A stretch of 40,589 bases of DNA, from the NCBI GenBank assembly GCA_027038555.1, contig JALVVX010000027.1:1-40589 (forward strand), read 5' to 3'. A program made the translations under genes and the position numbers. Every line of letters starts with the position of its first letter. Position 1 is the first letter of the stretch. A model generated the notes under the pieces. It ran no database searches, was not told the DNA's origin, and saw only the letters and a list, made by a program, of their open reading frames with translations. This stretch comes from Nautiliaceae bacterium. Lineage in GTDB: Bacteria > Campylobacterota > Campylobacteria > Campylobacterales > Nautiliaceae. This document shows positions 16,893 to 25,283 of the stretch, piece by piece.

Positions 16893-18101
16893 ATGTTAGT
16901 TGTTCAAAAATTCGGAGGGACCAGTGTAGGAGACCTTGATAGAATTAAAAATGTTGCAAATATAGTAAAAAAATACAAAGAAAACGGTGATGATGTAGTG
17001 GTTGTAGTTTCGGCAATGGCAGGTGAGACAAACAAACTGCTTGAATATGCCAATCATTTTTCCAAAACTCCACCGCAAAGAGAGGTTGATTTGTTAGTTA
17101 GCAGTGGAGAAAGGGTTACAAGCGCTCTTTTATCAATTGCACTCCAATCTATGGGAATCCCGGCAATTGCACTTACAGGAAGACAAGCAGGTATTAAAAC
17201 AACAAGCGACCATACAAAAGCCAGAATTATGGATATTAATCCGGAAAAAATGCAAAAACAGCTTAACAACGGTAAAGTTGTAATTGTCGCAGGTTTTCAG
17301 GGAATAAACGAAAATGGAGATGTAACAACACTCGGAAGAGGGGGAAGTGATTTGACAGCCGTTGCAATAGCAGGTGCTTTAAATGCTGATAAATGTGAAA
17401 TATATACGGATGTTGACGGTATTTATACAACTGACCCAAGAATTGAGCCGAAAGCAAAAAAAATAGATGTAATAAGTTATGATGAAATGCTTGAACTTGC
17501 AAGTTTAGGCGCCAAAGTTATGCAGTCACGCTCAGTAGAACTTGCTAAAAAACTTGATGTTGATATTGAAGTAAAATCATCTTTTAAACCGGAAATTAAA
17601 GGAACATTAATTACAAAGGAGACACCTGATATGGAAAAAGTTTTAGTCAGCGGAATCGCACTTGATAAAAATCAAGCGAGGGTAAGTATTTTCGGTGTGG
17701 AAGATAGACCTGGAATAAGTGCGGAAATATTCAAAAAACTTGCGGATAAAAATATAAATGTTGATATGATTGTACAAAATGTAGGGAAAGACAACAAAGC
17801 CAATTTGACTTTTACCGTACCTCAGACTGAACTTGAACTTACAAAAGAAGTTTTAGCTGAATACGAAAAAAATTCCGAAGGGATTGAATATGACGATTCA
17901 ATTGCAAAAGTGAGCGTTGTGGGTGTTGGTATGAAATCCCACAGTGGTGTTGCGGCAAAAGCATTTGAAACATTGGCAGACGAAAACATAAATATTTTAA
18001 TGATTTCTACGAGTGAAATAAAAATTTCTATGGTAATCGATGAAAAATATGGGGAACTTGCCGTCAGGGCATTACATAAAGCATACGAATTGGATAAATA
18101 A
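16893..18101 (+). CDS. lysC: Aspartate kinase
   Basis: Phosphorylates aspartate, the first step to lysine, diaminopimelate, threonine and methionine. 402 residues: amino-acid kinase domain with KFGGTSVG (6-13), SSGERVT and [11 protein letters not shown], followed by two ACT domains (from about residue 265) that normally bind the feedback inhibitors. Its last base is the first base of hobA (TAATG), which couples metabolism and replication genes in one operon. Confidence 0.95.
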   Translation: MLVVQKFGGTSVGDLDRIKNVANIVKKYKENGDDVVVVVSAMAGETNKLLEYANHFSKTPPQREVDLLVSSGERVTSALLSIALQSMGIPAIALTGRQAGIKTTSDHTKARIMDINPEKMQKQLNNGKVVIVAGFQGINENGDVTTLGRGGSDLTAVAIAGALNADKCEIYTDVDGIYTTDPRIEPKAKKIDVISYDEMLELASLGAKVMQSRSVELAKKLDVDIEVKSSFKPEIKGTLITKETPDMEKVLVSGIALDKNQARVSIFGVEDRPGISAEIFKKLADKNINVDMIVQNVGKDNKANLTFTVPQTELELTKEVLAEYEKNSEGIEYDDSIAKVSVVGVGMKSHSGVAAKAFETLADENINILMISTSEIKISMVIDEKYGELAVRALHKAYELDK

Positions 18102-18631
18102 TGGATTTAAACCGTTTTATAATTGATTTGATTCGTAAAAAAAATTATAAATGGATGGAAGAGAGGAGATTAGACTTCGTACCCCTTCTTTCTGTCTTTT
18201 TGCAACAGATACTTGATGGTAAGAGTGTAATTATTATCACTGACGAAAAAAGAAAATGGTACGGAGAATATCTTATTAATAAAATAAATAATTTTTCGGA
18301 GTTCAAGCCTCAATTTTTTCCTTTTTATATTTTAGAAAATTTGGTACCACAAATAAAAATAGCAAAACATCCAGAAGATTTTGATATGATTGAAGATATG
18401 CTAAATGTGTCGTTTAAAGATTATATTTTCTGGTATATTGGACAAGAAACACCCGTTTTAAAATTTGCCAGAAGAAAGCCCGAATCATTTTATTGGATTA
18501 TGGATAACGACCTCTCAAAAAATTTTTATTTAAAATCTACCGATATATATCTTGATAACAAACTTTTACATCTTGCTGATATGGTAAATGAAAGCCTTAA
18601 TGCAGCAGTGTTTGGAGAAGTTGAGATTTGA
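18101..18631 (+). CDS. hobA: DnaA-binding initiator-associating protein HobA
   Basis: 176 residues. HobA binds DnaA domains I-II and organises DnaA oligomers at oriC in Helicobacter; it is a structural analogue of DiaA and confined to Campylobacterota. The WMEERRLDFVPL segment (18-29) and position between lysC and holB match the Helicobacter gene order as I recall it. The SIS-like fold cannot be judged from sequence alone. It overlaps lysC by 1 nt and holB by 4 nt. Confidence 0.85.
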   Translation: MDLNRFIIDLIRKKNYKWMEERRLDFVPLLSVFLQQILDGKSVIIITDEKRKWYGEYLINKINNFSEFKPQFFPFYILENLVPQIKIAKHPEDFDMIEDMLNVSFKDYIFWYIGQETPVLKFARRKPESFYWIMDNDLSKNFYLKSTDIYLDNKLLHLADMVNESLNAAVFGEVEI

Positions 18632-19182
18632 GTAGAGCGGTTATAACAAACGATATTGATAAATTTTTACAAGAGATTAATGCATGGGAAATTGTCAGAA
18701 AAAATGAAATTAAAATGGAAGATGTGGCTTATATTAAGAAAAAAGCATATATATCGGATAAAGATAAAAGAATTATTGCAATAGCAGCGGAAAAATTTAA
18801 TGTTTATGCTCAAAACGCACTTTTAAAACTTATTGAAGAACCTCCTAAAAATATTGATTTTTTAATTGTTACAAAATCAAAGCACTCTTTGCTTGATACG
18901 ATTCTCTCACGTGTGATTATTGAAAAAAAATTTTATGAAATTGAAAATGAGTTTGTACTTAAACCTGTTACCAATGAATATATATTGGAACTTTTGACTT
19001 CTGATTTGGAAAAAGAAGATATAAAAAAAATGTTTAAAGCTATTGTAAAACAAAAAAAATTATCTGATGAGATGCTTAAAATTATAAATGATGCTGTTTT
19101 AATGCTTGAACTTAACCTTGATAAAGAAGCCATAATTTCGCTTGTAATGCTTTCATTAAAGGTAGAAAATGCAAATATATAA
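18628..19182 (+). CDS. holB: DNA polymerase III delta' subunit, short form
   Basis: 184 residues starting at TTG, overlapping hobA by 4 nt. The clamp-loader segment AQNALLKLIEEPPKN followed by a LLDTILSRV motif is the conserved delta' region. The protein lacks a zinc module and a Walker A site and is about half the length of enterobacterial HolB, as is usual for Campylobacterota. It works in the clamp loader with DnaX and HolA. It overlaps folP by 14 nt. Confidence 0.82.
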   Translation: MSRAVITNDIDKFLQEINAWEIVRKNEIKMEDVAYIKKKAYISDKDKRIIAIAAEKFNVYAQNALLKLIEEPPKNIDFLIVTKSKHSLLDTILSRVIIEKKFYEIENEFVLKPVTNEYILELLTSDLEKEDIKKMFKAIVKQKKLSDEMLKIINDAVLMLELNLDKEAIISLVMLSLKVENANI

Positions 19183-20329
19183 ATTAAACGACCAAATAAA
19201 TCTTGCAAAATTAATGCAAAAACTTAATGTAGATAAACCCGGAATTGAAATTATGAAAAAAAAGCATTCCAAATATATTTTTTATATCAAAGGCATTTCG
19301 TGCGGTGCGGCAAATATTCTCAAACAAGACGCTTTAAGCATAGGAGCCGAACTGGCCGTTCCTATCGGTGTGCCTAATTGTAAAAATAAAATTTTTGATG
19401 CCCTTTTATTATGTAATCAAAAACAGCTTGAAATTCTTGCCAAAAAAGAGCTTTCTCAGCCTTTTAAACTAAAAGAATTTGCCAAACAGCTAAAAGAATT
19501 CATAAATCTTCCTAAATTTCCTTTAAAAATTATGGGTGTTATTAATGCAAACGACGATTCTTTTTTTGAAGGGAGTAGATTTCAAGGAATTGAAGCTATA
19601 AAAGCAATTGAGAAAATGATAAAAGATGGTGCGGAGATTATCGATATAGGAGGCGTTTCAAGCAGACCGGGAAGTGAATATGTGGGAAGAGAAGAAGAAC
19701 TTAGAAGAGTTAAGCCTATTATTGATGAAATATACAATCAAAAACTTTATGATAAAGCAATTTTTAGCATAGATACATTTGATGAGGTAGTTTTGGAATA
19801 TGCTCTTGATAGAGGATTTAAGATTGCTAATGATATTACCGGACTTGAAAATGACGCATATGCAAAAACAGTTTCCAAATACGGAGCAAGTGCTGTAATA
19901 ATGCATAAAAAAGGAAATCCCAAAGATATGCAAAAAAATCCTTTTTATGAAAATGTCATATTGGAAGTTGATGATTTTTTTAAAGAGCGTATAGAAAAAG
20001 CAAAATATTTCGGAATTAAAGATATTATTTTGGATGTCGGTATAGGCTTTGGTAAAAGGCTCGAAGATAACATTGCATTAATTAAACATATGGAACATTT
20101 TCTTCATTTTGGTTATGAGCTTTTAATAGGAGCAAGCAGAAAATCAATGATAGATATGATTATGAGAAGAAAAGGTATGCAAACTACTCCTGCTAAAAGA
20201 CTTCCAGGAACACTTGCCTTGCATCAAGAAGCCGTAAGAAACGGTGCAAGTATTGTGAGATGTCATGATGTGGCTGAACATTTTCAGGCACTGAATGTAT
20301 TTGAAGAAATTAGGAAGTTCGATGTTTAG
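19169..20329 (+). CDS. folP: Dihydropteroate synthase with N-terminal extension
   Basis: Condenses p-aminobenzoate with hydroxymethyl-dihydropterin diphosphate in folate synthesis; the target of sulfonamides. 386 residues, of which the first ~120 are an extension seen in Campylobacterota FolP. The TIM-barrel part starts at MGVINANDDSFF (about residue 122). Further motifs are DIGGVSSRPG, DVGIGFGK, GASRKSM and RCHDVAEH. The usual VNxTPDSF reads INANDDSF. It overlaps holB by 14 nt and the next gene by 8 nt. Confidence 0.93.
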   Translation: MQIYKLNDQINLAKLMQKLNVDKPGIEIMKKKHSKYIFYIKGISCGAANILKQDALSIGAELAVPIGVPNCKNKIFDALLLCNQKQLEILAKKELSQPFKLKEFAKQLKEFINLPKFPLKIMGVINANDDSFFEGSRFQGIEAIKAIEKMIKDGAEIIDIGGVSSRPGSEYVGREEELRRVKPIIDEIYNQKLYDKAIFSIDTFDEVVLEYALDRGFKIANDITGLENDAYAKTVSKYGASAVIMHKKGNPKDMQKNPFYENVILEVDDFFKERIEKAKYFGIKDIILDVGIGFGKRLEDNIALIKHMEHFLHFGYELLIGASRKSMIDMIMRRKGMQTTPAKRLPGTLALHQEAVRNGASIVRCHDVAEHFQALNVFEEIRKFDV

Positions 20330-20948
20330 AAGGCAAATTGAAGTTTTGGGAGAAGAAAATCAGAAAAAATTATCTCAAAAAAGTATTTTAATTGTAGGAT
20401 GCGGAGGGCTTGGAAATATAATTGCCACAACTCTTGGCTGTATCGGTCTTAATAAAATTTATCTTATTGATTTTGACAAAATAGAACTTCATAATATTCA
20501 TAGACAGTTTCAGTTTTGCAAAAATGATATCGGAAAGTTTAAATGCGAAGTTTTAAAAGAAAAAATACAAAGATGTGATACCGAAATTATATCTTTAAAT
20601 AAAAAATTCAGTACAGATTTGGATATTGATATTGATTTGATAATTGATGCGACCGATAATTTTGATGTTAGGCTTGAAATAGACAAATTTGCAAAAAAGA
20701 AAAATATTCCCTGGATATATTCAAGTGTGGAAGAGTGGAAGGCTCAAATAGCTGTTTTTAAAAAAACTTCATTTGAAATTTTTGCCGTAAAAAATCATAT
20801 TCCCAAAGGTCAACTCCCTCCAATGGTCAATTTTGCAGGGTCTTTTGCTTCTTTAATAGCTTTAAAAGTATTGCTTTTTAATATAAAAGAAAAGCTTTTT
20901 TTTATTGATTTTGAAAAAGATTTTATCTGTAAAGAATTCTCTTTTTAG
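20322..20948 (+). CDS. ThiF/MoeB-family E1-like protein without Cys knuckle
   Basis: 208 residues from the ATG at 20322, chosen because AGGAAG lies just upstream and the conserved start (MFRRQIEVLGEE) begins there. An earlier in-frame ATG at 20295 is inside folP. It has the adenylation fold: GCGGLGN near 27-33, DFDKIELHNIHRQF (the Arg finger) and DATDNF near 107-112. The CxxC zinc knuckle and catalytic Cys of MoeB/ThiF are absent. It may adenylate a ubiquitin-like sulfur carrier or be a divergent paralogue; substrate unknown. Confidence 0.75.
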   Translation: MFRRQIEVLGEENQKKLSQKSILIVGCGGLGNIIATTLGCIGLNKIYLIDFDKIELHNIHRQFQFCKNDIGKFKCEVLKEKIQRCDTEIISLNKKFSTDLDIDIDLIIDATDNFDVRLEIDKFAKKKNIPWIYSSVEEWKAQIAVFKKTSFEIFAVKNHIPKGQLPPMVNFAGSFASLIALKVLLFNIKEKLFFIDFEKDFICKEFSF

Positions 20949-21017
20949 AAATTTTACAACTGTCATTTTAGTGTCACTATGTTTTATTATTATTCACAAA
21001 AACAAAAGGTGGGGGTA

Positions 21018-21683
21018 ATGTTGAATTTTACCGAACTTACAGTTAATTTAAATTTAAAAAAGCCTCTTCATTTTCAACATGCACCTGAGATAATAGGTAA
21101 AATGTTAAAAGTCGCCGGTGACATTGAAGAAGAAAAATATGTATTTTCAAACTTAGGAAAAGCTGAAAGCGACGGATATTTTAGAGACAAAGGAAATTTT
21201 AAATTAAGAAGTCTTGATAATGTTTTGATTGAAGATTTTGCAAGAAGTTTAAAAGATTACGAAGATGAATATTTTAAAATTAATTTTATAATGGCATCAA
21301 ATAAACCTTTTGATAAAATAAAATCAATTTATTCTCTCAATCCTGTGTTTTTAAAAATGGACGATGCTATTTTTTGGACTTTTAAATCCTCAGGCAATAT
21401 TGAAAAATTTGTTGAAATTCTACAAAAAGATTTAATGGATAAGTTTGAATTATATTTTGAAGAAAAACTTGATTTTGATGACAGTTTTATAAAATTTTTA
21501 AATTTTAAAAATGAAAAACCTTTTACTTATATCAAAGACGGCAAAAAATGTTTCGGTTATAAAGTATATATCGAGCCAAAAGAAGATGATATTTCACAAC
21601 TTTTGGCTTTTATTGCATTATCAAATGGACTTGGGCATTTGAATGAAGAAGTTGGAGGAGGTTTTAGTAATATTTTAGGATAA
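21018..21683 (+). CDS. Orphan Cas6-like CRISPR RNA endoribonuclease
   Basis: 221 residues from ATG 21018, which follows AAAAGGTGGGGG; an in-frame ATG at 20979 lacks a ribosome site. The features resemble Cas6 (ferredoxin-like repeats): ELTVNLNLKKPLHF with His18/His21 near the N-terminus where Cas6 often has its catalytic His, a YVFSNLG segment, KLRSLD, IYSLNPVFLK, and a C-terminal Gly-rich loop at 204-216 (GLGHLNEEVGGGF). Similarity is from memory of the family, not a search. No CRISPR repeats or other cas genes are in the window. The 3' end overlaps pdxJ (opposite strand) by 20 nt. Confidence 0.62.
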   Translation: MLNFTELTVNLNLKKPLHFQHAPEIIGKMLKVAGDIEEEKYVFSNLGKAESDGYFRDKGNFKLRSLDNVLIEDFARSLKDYEDEYFKINFIMASNKPFDKIKSIYSLNPVFLKMDDAIFWTFKSSGNIEKFVEILQKDLMDKFELYFEEKLDFDDSFIKFLNFKNEKPFTYIKDGKKCFGYKVYIEPKEDDISQLLAFIALSNGLGHLNEEVGGGFSNILG

Positions 21684-22449
21684 TTTCTTTCATTTTCCTA
21701 ACCGCTTCATATAATCCTGTGAAAATTGAATTTGCTATTATACTATGACCTATATTTAATTCCGATATTTCTTTTATTTCGAGTATATCATAAATATTTT
21801 GATAATTAAGCCCGTGTCCTGCCGCAACTTCAAGATTTATATCTTTTGCAAGTTTTGCCGCATCTTTTAAAAGATTTAATTCAAGAAGATATTCTTTTCT
21901 TAATGTTTTTTTATCTAAATTTTCAAAAACTTTATTGGGAGTTTTGTTTATATTTGTAAAAAGCGCTAAATAAAGATTTGCAAATTTTCCTGTATGAAGT
22001 TCAATCATTTCGGAATTTAACTCTTTTGATTTTTTTATTTGTTCAAAATCGGGGTCAATAAAGAGTGATACTTCTATGCCGTTTGAGTGAAGTTTTTCAA
22101 TTGCTTTTTTTACTCTTTTTTCATTTTTAATCACATCAAGACCGCCTTCGGTTGTAATTTCTTCTCTTTTTTCAGGGACAAGTGTGGCACGCTGAGGTTT
22201 TAAATCGCATATAATTTCTATAATATCCTCATTAATACTGCATTCCATATTTACAGGAAGAAAAGAGCTTTCAATAATTCTTTTTGCATCATAATCGTTT
22301 ATATGTCTTCTATCTTCTCTAAGATGTATTGTAACTTGATTGGCACCTGCTTGTTTTAATATTTCAAGTGCCATTAAAGGGTCCGGTTCATTAATTTTTC
22401 TTGCTTCTCTTAATGTTGCAATATGGTCGATATTGACTCCAAGTTTCAT
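21664..22449 (-). CDS. pdxJ: Pyridoxine 5'-phosphate synthase
   Basis: Forms pyridoxine phosphate from deoxyxylulose phosphate and the PdxA product. 261 residues from the ATG at 22449. The standard start MKLGVNIDHIATLREAR fixes this choice, although the frame stays open for another 55 codons. Motifs: NIDHIATLR (6-14), an ITIHLREDRRHI-like segment (VTIHLREDRRHI) and AAGHGLNY, ending in the ELNIGHSIIA phosphate site. It has its own TG-C-TATAAT promoter and is divergent from rpiB. Confidence 0.94.
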   Translation of the reverse strand: MKLGVNIDHIATLREARKINEPDPLMALEILKQAGANQVTIHLREDRRHINDYDAKRIIESSFLPVNMECSINEDIIEIICDLKPQRATLVPEKREEITTEGGLDVIKNEKRVKKAIEKLHSNGIEVSLFIDPDFEQIKKSKELNSEMIELHTGKFANLYLALFTNINKTPNKVFENLDKKTLRKEYLLELNLLKDAAKLAKDINLEVAAGHGLNYQNIYDILEIKEISELNIGHSIIANSIFTGLYEAVRKMKEIILKYY

Positions 22450-22468
22450 AAAATCCCTTTTTATTGGG

Positions 22469-22477
22469 ATTATAGCA
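22469..22477 (-). promoter_or_regulatory. Extended -10 promoter of pdxJ
   Basis: TG-C-TATAAT on the minus strand, about 19 nt before the pdxJ ATG, with AAAAGGGA between. Confidence 0.65.
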
Positions 22478-22517
22478 TTTTTAATGATGCAATGTTTTAA
22501 TTTTAAATATGAAATTT

Positions 22518-22526
22518 TGTTATAAT
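22518..22526 (+). promoter_or_regulatory. Extended -10 promoter of rpiB
   Basis: TG-T-TATAAT ending 19 nt before the rpiB ATG, followed by an AAAAAGGA ribosome site. Confidence 0.65.
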
Positions 22527-22545
22527 TTCTGAAAAAAGGATAATA

Positions 22546-22977
22546 ATGAAATATTTTATTGGGAGTGACCATGCTGGGTTTGAAGTAAAGCCTTTTGTCA
22601 TTGAATATCTTCAAAAAAAAGGTATTGAAGTTGAAGATTTAGGTACATATTCTAATGAAAGTGTAGATTATCCAGATTATGCACACAAAGTGGCTAAGGC
22701 TGTTCTTGATAACCCAGGGAGTATGGGAATACTGATATGCGGAAGCGGTATAGGAATGAGCCTTGCAGCTAATAAACACAAAGGTATAAGAGCTGCTTTA
22801 TGTCATGATTATTATACCGCTGAAATGGCAAGAAGACATAATAATGCAAATATTTTATGTTTTGGGGCGAGAATTGTAGGAAAAGGTGAAATAGAGTCAA
22901 TTTTAGAGGCATGGCTTACACATAAATTTGAAGGCGGAAGACATCAAAGAAGGGTAGAAAAGATTGATAATTTTTGA
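22546..22977 (+). CDS. rpiB: Ribose-5-phosphate isomerase B
   Basis: 143 residues of the RpiB/LacA/LacB family, interconverting ribose 5-phosphate and ribulose 5-phosphate. SDHAGFEVK (7-15) and the catalytic ICGSGIGMSLAANK (near 64-77, with the active-site Cys) are complete. HxxxTAxMARRHNNANILCFGAR follows. It overlaps the downstream coiled-coil gene by 14 nt. Confidence 0.95.
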   Translation: MKYFIGSDHAGFEVKPFVIEYLQKKGIEVEDLGTYSNESVDYPDYAHKVAKAVLDNPGSMGILICGSGIGMSLAANKHKGIRAALCHDYYTAEMARRHNNANILCFGARIVGKGEIESILEAWLTHKFEGGRHQRRVEKIDNF

Positions 22978-23299
22978 TTGGATTTTTTTAACTATTACTG
23001 TAATTGTTATTTTAATTTTGATATTTAAGATGTATTATTATAAACATCTTTATGAACAAACATATGAAGAAAGAAAACAGCTTAAAGAAGCTCTTAATGA
23101 TGCTGAAATTTTAATTAAAAAATATCAAATTCAGCTTCAAAGGGCTCTTGGAAATATGGAACTTTTAGATGAAGAAATAAGTAAACTTAAAAACGATTTA
23201 AAAGCTGTCAAAAACAGAAATTCTCAGCTTAGAGTGGAAAATGAACAGTTAAAAAGAAGAATTAGAGAGCTTGAAAATAAAATTGAAGCTCTGCTTTAA
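22964..23299 (+). CDS. Small membrane-anchored coiled-coil protein
   Basis: 111 residues: one membrane segment (about 5-23), then an uninterrupted coiled coil rich in Glu, Lys, Leu and Arg from about residue 35 to the end (heptad-like spacing of Leu/Ile). It has no recognised domain. It overlaps rpiB by 14 nt at the 5' end and the convergent mogA by 4 nt at the 3' end. The layout resembles FtsB/FtsL-type or YtxH-like small envelope proteins only in general architecture; no function is assigned. Confidence 0.7.
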   Translation: MIIFDWIFLTITVIVILILIFKMYYYKHLYEQTYEERKQLKEALNDAEILIKKYQIQLQRALGNMELLDEEISKLKNDLKAVKNRNSQLRVENEQLKRRIRELENKIEALL

Positions 23300-23811
23300 T
23301 TTTTCTTTTTAGGTCTGAATGCTGTGGGAGAATCAATAAAATCTCCGCCTATTAAATCAACAGCATAAGGTATCGCCGCCCATACCGCTTCAAGGTTTTC
23401 TCTGATAGCTTTTGGACTGCCGGGAAGATTCAATATAAAAGAGTTTTTAACTACACCTGCCGTTCCTCTTGCTAATATGGATGTTGGTACATATTTAAGA
23501 GAATGCATTCTCATAAGTTCCCCAAATCCTGGAAGTTCTTTTTCTATTACTTCTCTTGTGGCTTCTGGTGTAACATCTCTTGGCGCGGGGCCTGTGCCGC
23601 CGGTTGTTAAGATAAGAGAGCATTTTTCATTAACAAGTTCTTTTAAAGTTGAAACAATTTTTTCATAATCGTCAGGAATTAACCTGTAAATTATCTCAAA
23701 TTCATTTGTAATGTTCTCTTTTAAAAAATTTTCAATTTCCCTGCCGCTTTTGTCTTCATAAATACCCTGACTTGCTCTGTCACTCATAGTAACAATACCG
23801 ATTTTTAACAT
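23296..23811 (-). CDS. mogA: Molybdopterin adenylyltransferase
   Basis: 171 residues of the MogA/MoaB family; adenylates molybdopterin before molybdate insertion. Signature TTGGTGPAPRDVTPEAT near residues 69-85, then GFGELMR and a NLPGSPKA segment near 128-135. It would serve formate dehydrogenases, nitrate reductase or other molybdo/tungsto-enzymes encoded elsewhere. It lies 44 nt downstream of the malic enzyme gene on the same strand, perhaps in one transcript. Confidence 0.9.
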   Translation of the reverse strand: MLKIGIVTMSDRASQGIYEDKSGREIENFLKENITNEFEIIYRLIPDDYEKIVSTLKELVNEKCSLILTTGGTGPAPRDVTPEATREVIEKELPGFGELMRMHSLKYVPTSILARGTAGVVKNSFILNLPGSPKAIRENLEAVWAAIPYAVDLIGGDFIDSPTAFRPKKKN

Positions 23812-23855
23812 TTGTTTGCCTTTGGTAGTTAATTAAAAGAAAGAAAAAAAGAAGA

Positions 23856-25169
23856 TTATTCGGCGTCGTAATCGATGCCTTCTTTTTCTTTAAGCATTTT
23901 AATTAGGTGTTGTTTATATCCTTCAACCCATTTGTCAATATCGTCAACTTTAATTCTTGCTACACCGCTTTCAAGTGCTGCTCTTGCAACTGCCACTGAT
24001 TCGTCAACAAATACTCTTCTATCAAACGGTTTTGGTAGGATATAATCTTTTCCAAATTTGAAATCAGTTCCACCATAAGCGTCTTTTACATATTTAGGAA
24101 CAGGTTTTTTAGCAAGGTCTGCAAGTGCTTTACAAGCTGCTATTTTCATTTCCATATTTACAGCTTTTGCATGAGTATCAAGTGCTCCTCTGAATATGAA
24201 AGGGAATCCTAAAACATTGTTTACTTGATTTGGATAGTCACTTCTACCTGTACCTATATATAAATCAGGTCTTACTTCAAGAGCAAGTTCAGGCTTGATT
24301 TCTGGGTCTGGATTTGCCATAACAAGTAAAAGTGCATTAGGATTTAATGTTTTTACCATATCTTGTGTAATACAATTGGCAACAGAGTTTCCAACGATAA
24401 CATCCGCACCATTCATGGCATCGGCAAGTGTTTCAATATCTTCATCAACAGCCCAAGGTTGTTTGTATCTATTTAAATCATTCCTTTTTGTAGTAATTGC
24501 ACCTTTTGAATCAGTAACTACCATATTTTTAATACCGAGTGCTTTATACATTTCCGCCGCAGCAAGACCAGCCGCACCTGCACCGATAATAACTACTCTT
24601 ATTTCATCAAGTTTTTTTCCTTCAAGTTCAGCCCAGTTAAGAATAGCTGCCGCTGAGATAATAGCAGTTCCGTGTTGGTCATCATGGAATACAGGAATAT
24701 CGCATTTTTCTTGTGAAAGTTTTTCAATGTCAAAACATTTAGGTGCTTTAATGTCTTCAAGGTTTATACCTCCGAAGGTAGGAGAAATAGCTTCAACAAC
24801 GTTAACTATTTCATCGATTTCGTGAACTTTTAGCTCAATATCGTATGCATCAATGAAAGCGAATTTTTTAAATAAAACTGATTTTCCTTCCATTACAGGT
24901 TTTCCTGCAACTGGTTTAAGTGTTCCAAGTCCAAGTACTGCTGTTGAATCGGATACGACAGCTACAAGATTTGCTTTGTTAGTATATTCATATGCTAAAT
25001 TTTCGTCTTTATCTATTTCAAGACAAGGAATTGCAACACCCGGTGAATATGCAATTGAAAGGTCTTTTGAATCTCTTACAGGTTTTGTGACTTCAATAGC
25101 TATTTTACCAGGGACCGGTTTAGCGTGATATTCGAGTGCTTCTTCTTTTGTAAATACAGGTTTTGACAT
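23856..25169 (-). CDS. NAD(P)-dependent malic enzyme, short form
   Basis: 437 residues: malic domain and NAD-binding domain, without the C-terminal phosphotransacetylase-like domain of long MaeB. It decarboxylates malate to pyruvate (or the reverse). Motifs: SIAYSPGVA near 38-46, DSTAVLGLG near 73-81, HDDQHGTAI near 161-169 and the Rossmann GAGAAGLA near 196-203. It links the C4 pool made by the genes at 423-4959 to pyruvate. A TATAAT -10 and AAGGAG lie upstream. Confidence 0.93.
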   Translation of the reverse strand: MSKPVFTKEEALEYHAKPVPGKIAIEVTKPVRDSKDLSIAYSPGVAIPCLEIDKDENLAYEYTNKANLVAVVSDSTAVLGLGTLKPVAGKPVMEGKSVLFKKFAFIDAYDIELKVHEIDEIVNVVEAISPTFGGINLEDIKAPKCFDIEKLSQEKCDIPVFHDDQHGTAIISAAAILNWAELEGKKLDEIRVVIIGAGAAGLAAAEMYKALGIKNMVVTDSKGAITTKRNDLNRYKQPWAVDEDIETLADAMNGADVIVGNSVANCITQDMVKTLNPNALLLVMANPDPEIKPELALEVRPDLYIGTGRSDYPNQVNNVLGFPFIFRGALDTHAKAVNMEMKIAACKALADLAKKPVPKYVKDAYGGTDFKFGKDYILPKPFDRRVFVDESVAVARAALESGVARIKVDDIDKWVEGYKQHLIKMLKEKEGIDYDAE

Positions 25170-25193
25170 ATTGTCTCCTTATTGTTTTTGTTT

Positions 25194-25199
25194 ATTATA
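25194..25199 (-). promoter_or_regulatory. -10 element of the malic enzyme gene
   Basis: TATAAT on the minus strand, 24 nt upstream of the ATG at 25169. Confidence 0.6.
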
Positions 25200-25283
25200 T
25201 TCAAAAGTTACCAAACTTTACAATAATGAGAGGATTTTAAATGTAAGATGTTACAAAAGGTAAAAAGGGAGAATGAAAAGAGA

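Noticed and set aside
20295-20321. Earlier start for the E1-like gene at 20295
   Set aside because: It lies inside folP with no ribosome site, whereas the ATG at 20322 follows AGGAAG and matches the family start.
22450-22614. N-terminal extension of pdxJ to position 22614
   Set aside because: The extra 55 codons run through the pdxJ and rpiB promoters and precede the family's standard start; the ATG at 22449 has a good ribosome site.
20949-23300. CRISPR array near the Cas6-like gene
   Set aside because: No regularly spaced repeats of 24-40 nt are visible on either side; flanking sequence is coding (pdxJ, rpiB, E1-like gene).
24295-24825. 176-codon plus-strand open frame inside the malic enzyme gene
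   Set aside because: Antisense shadow of a conserved enzyme with low-complexity Ser/Ala/Ile content.
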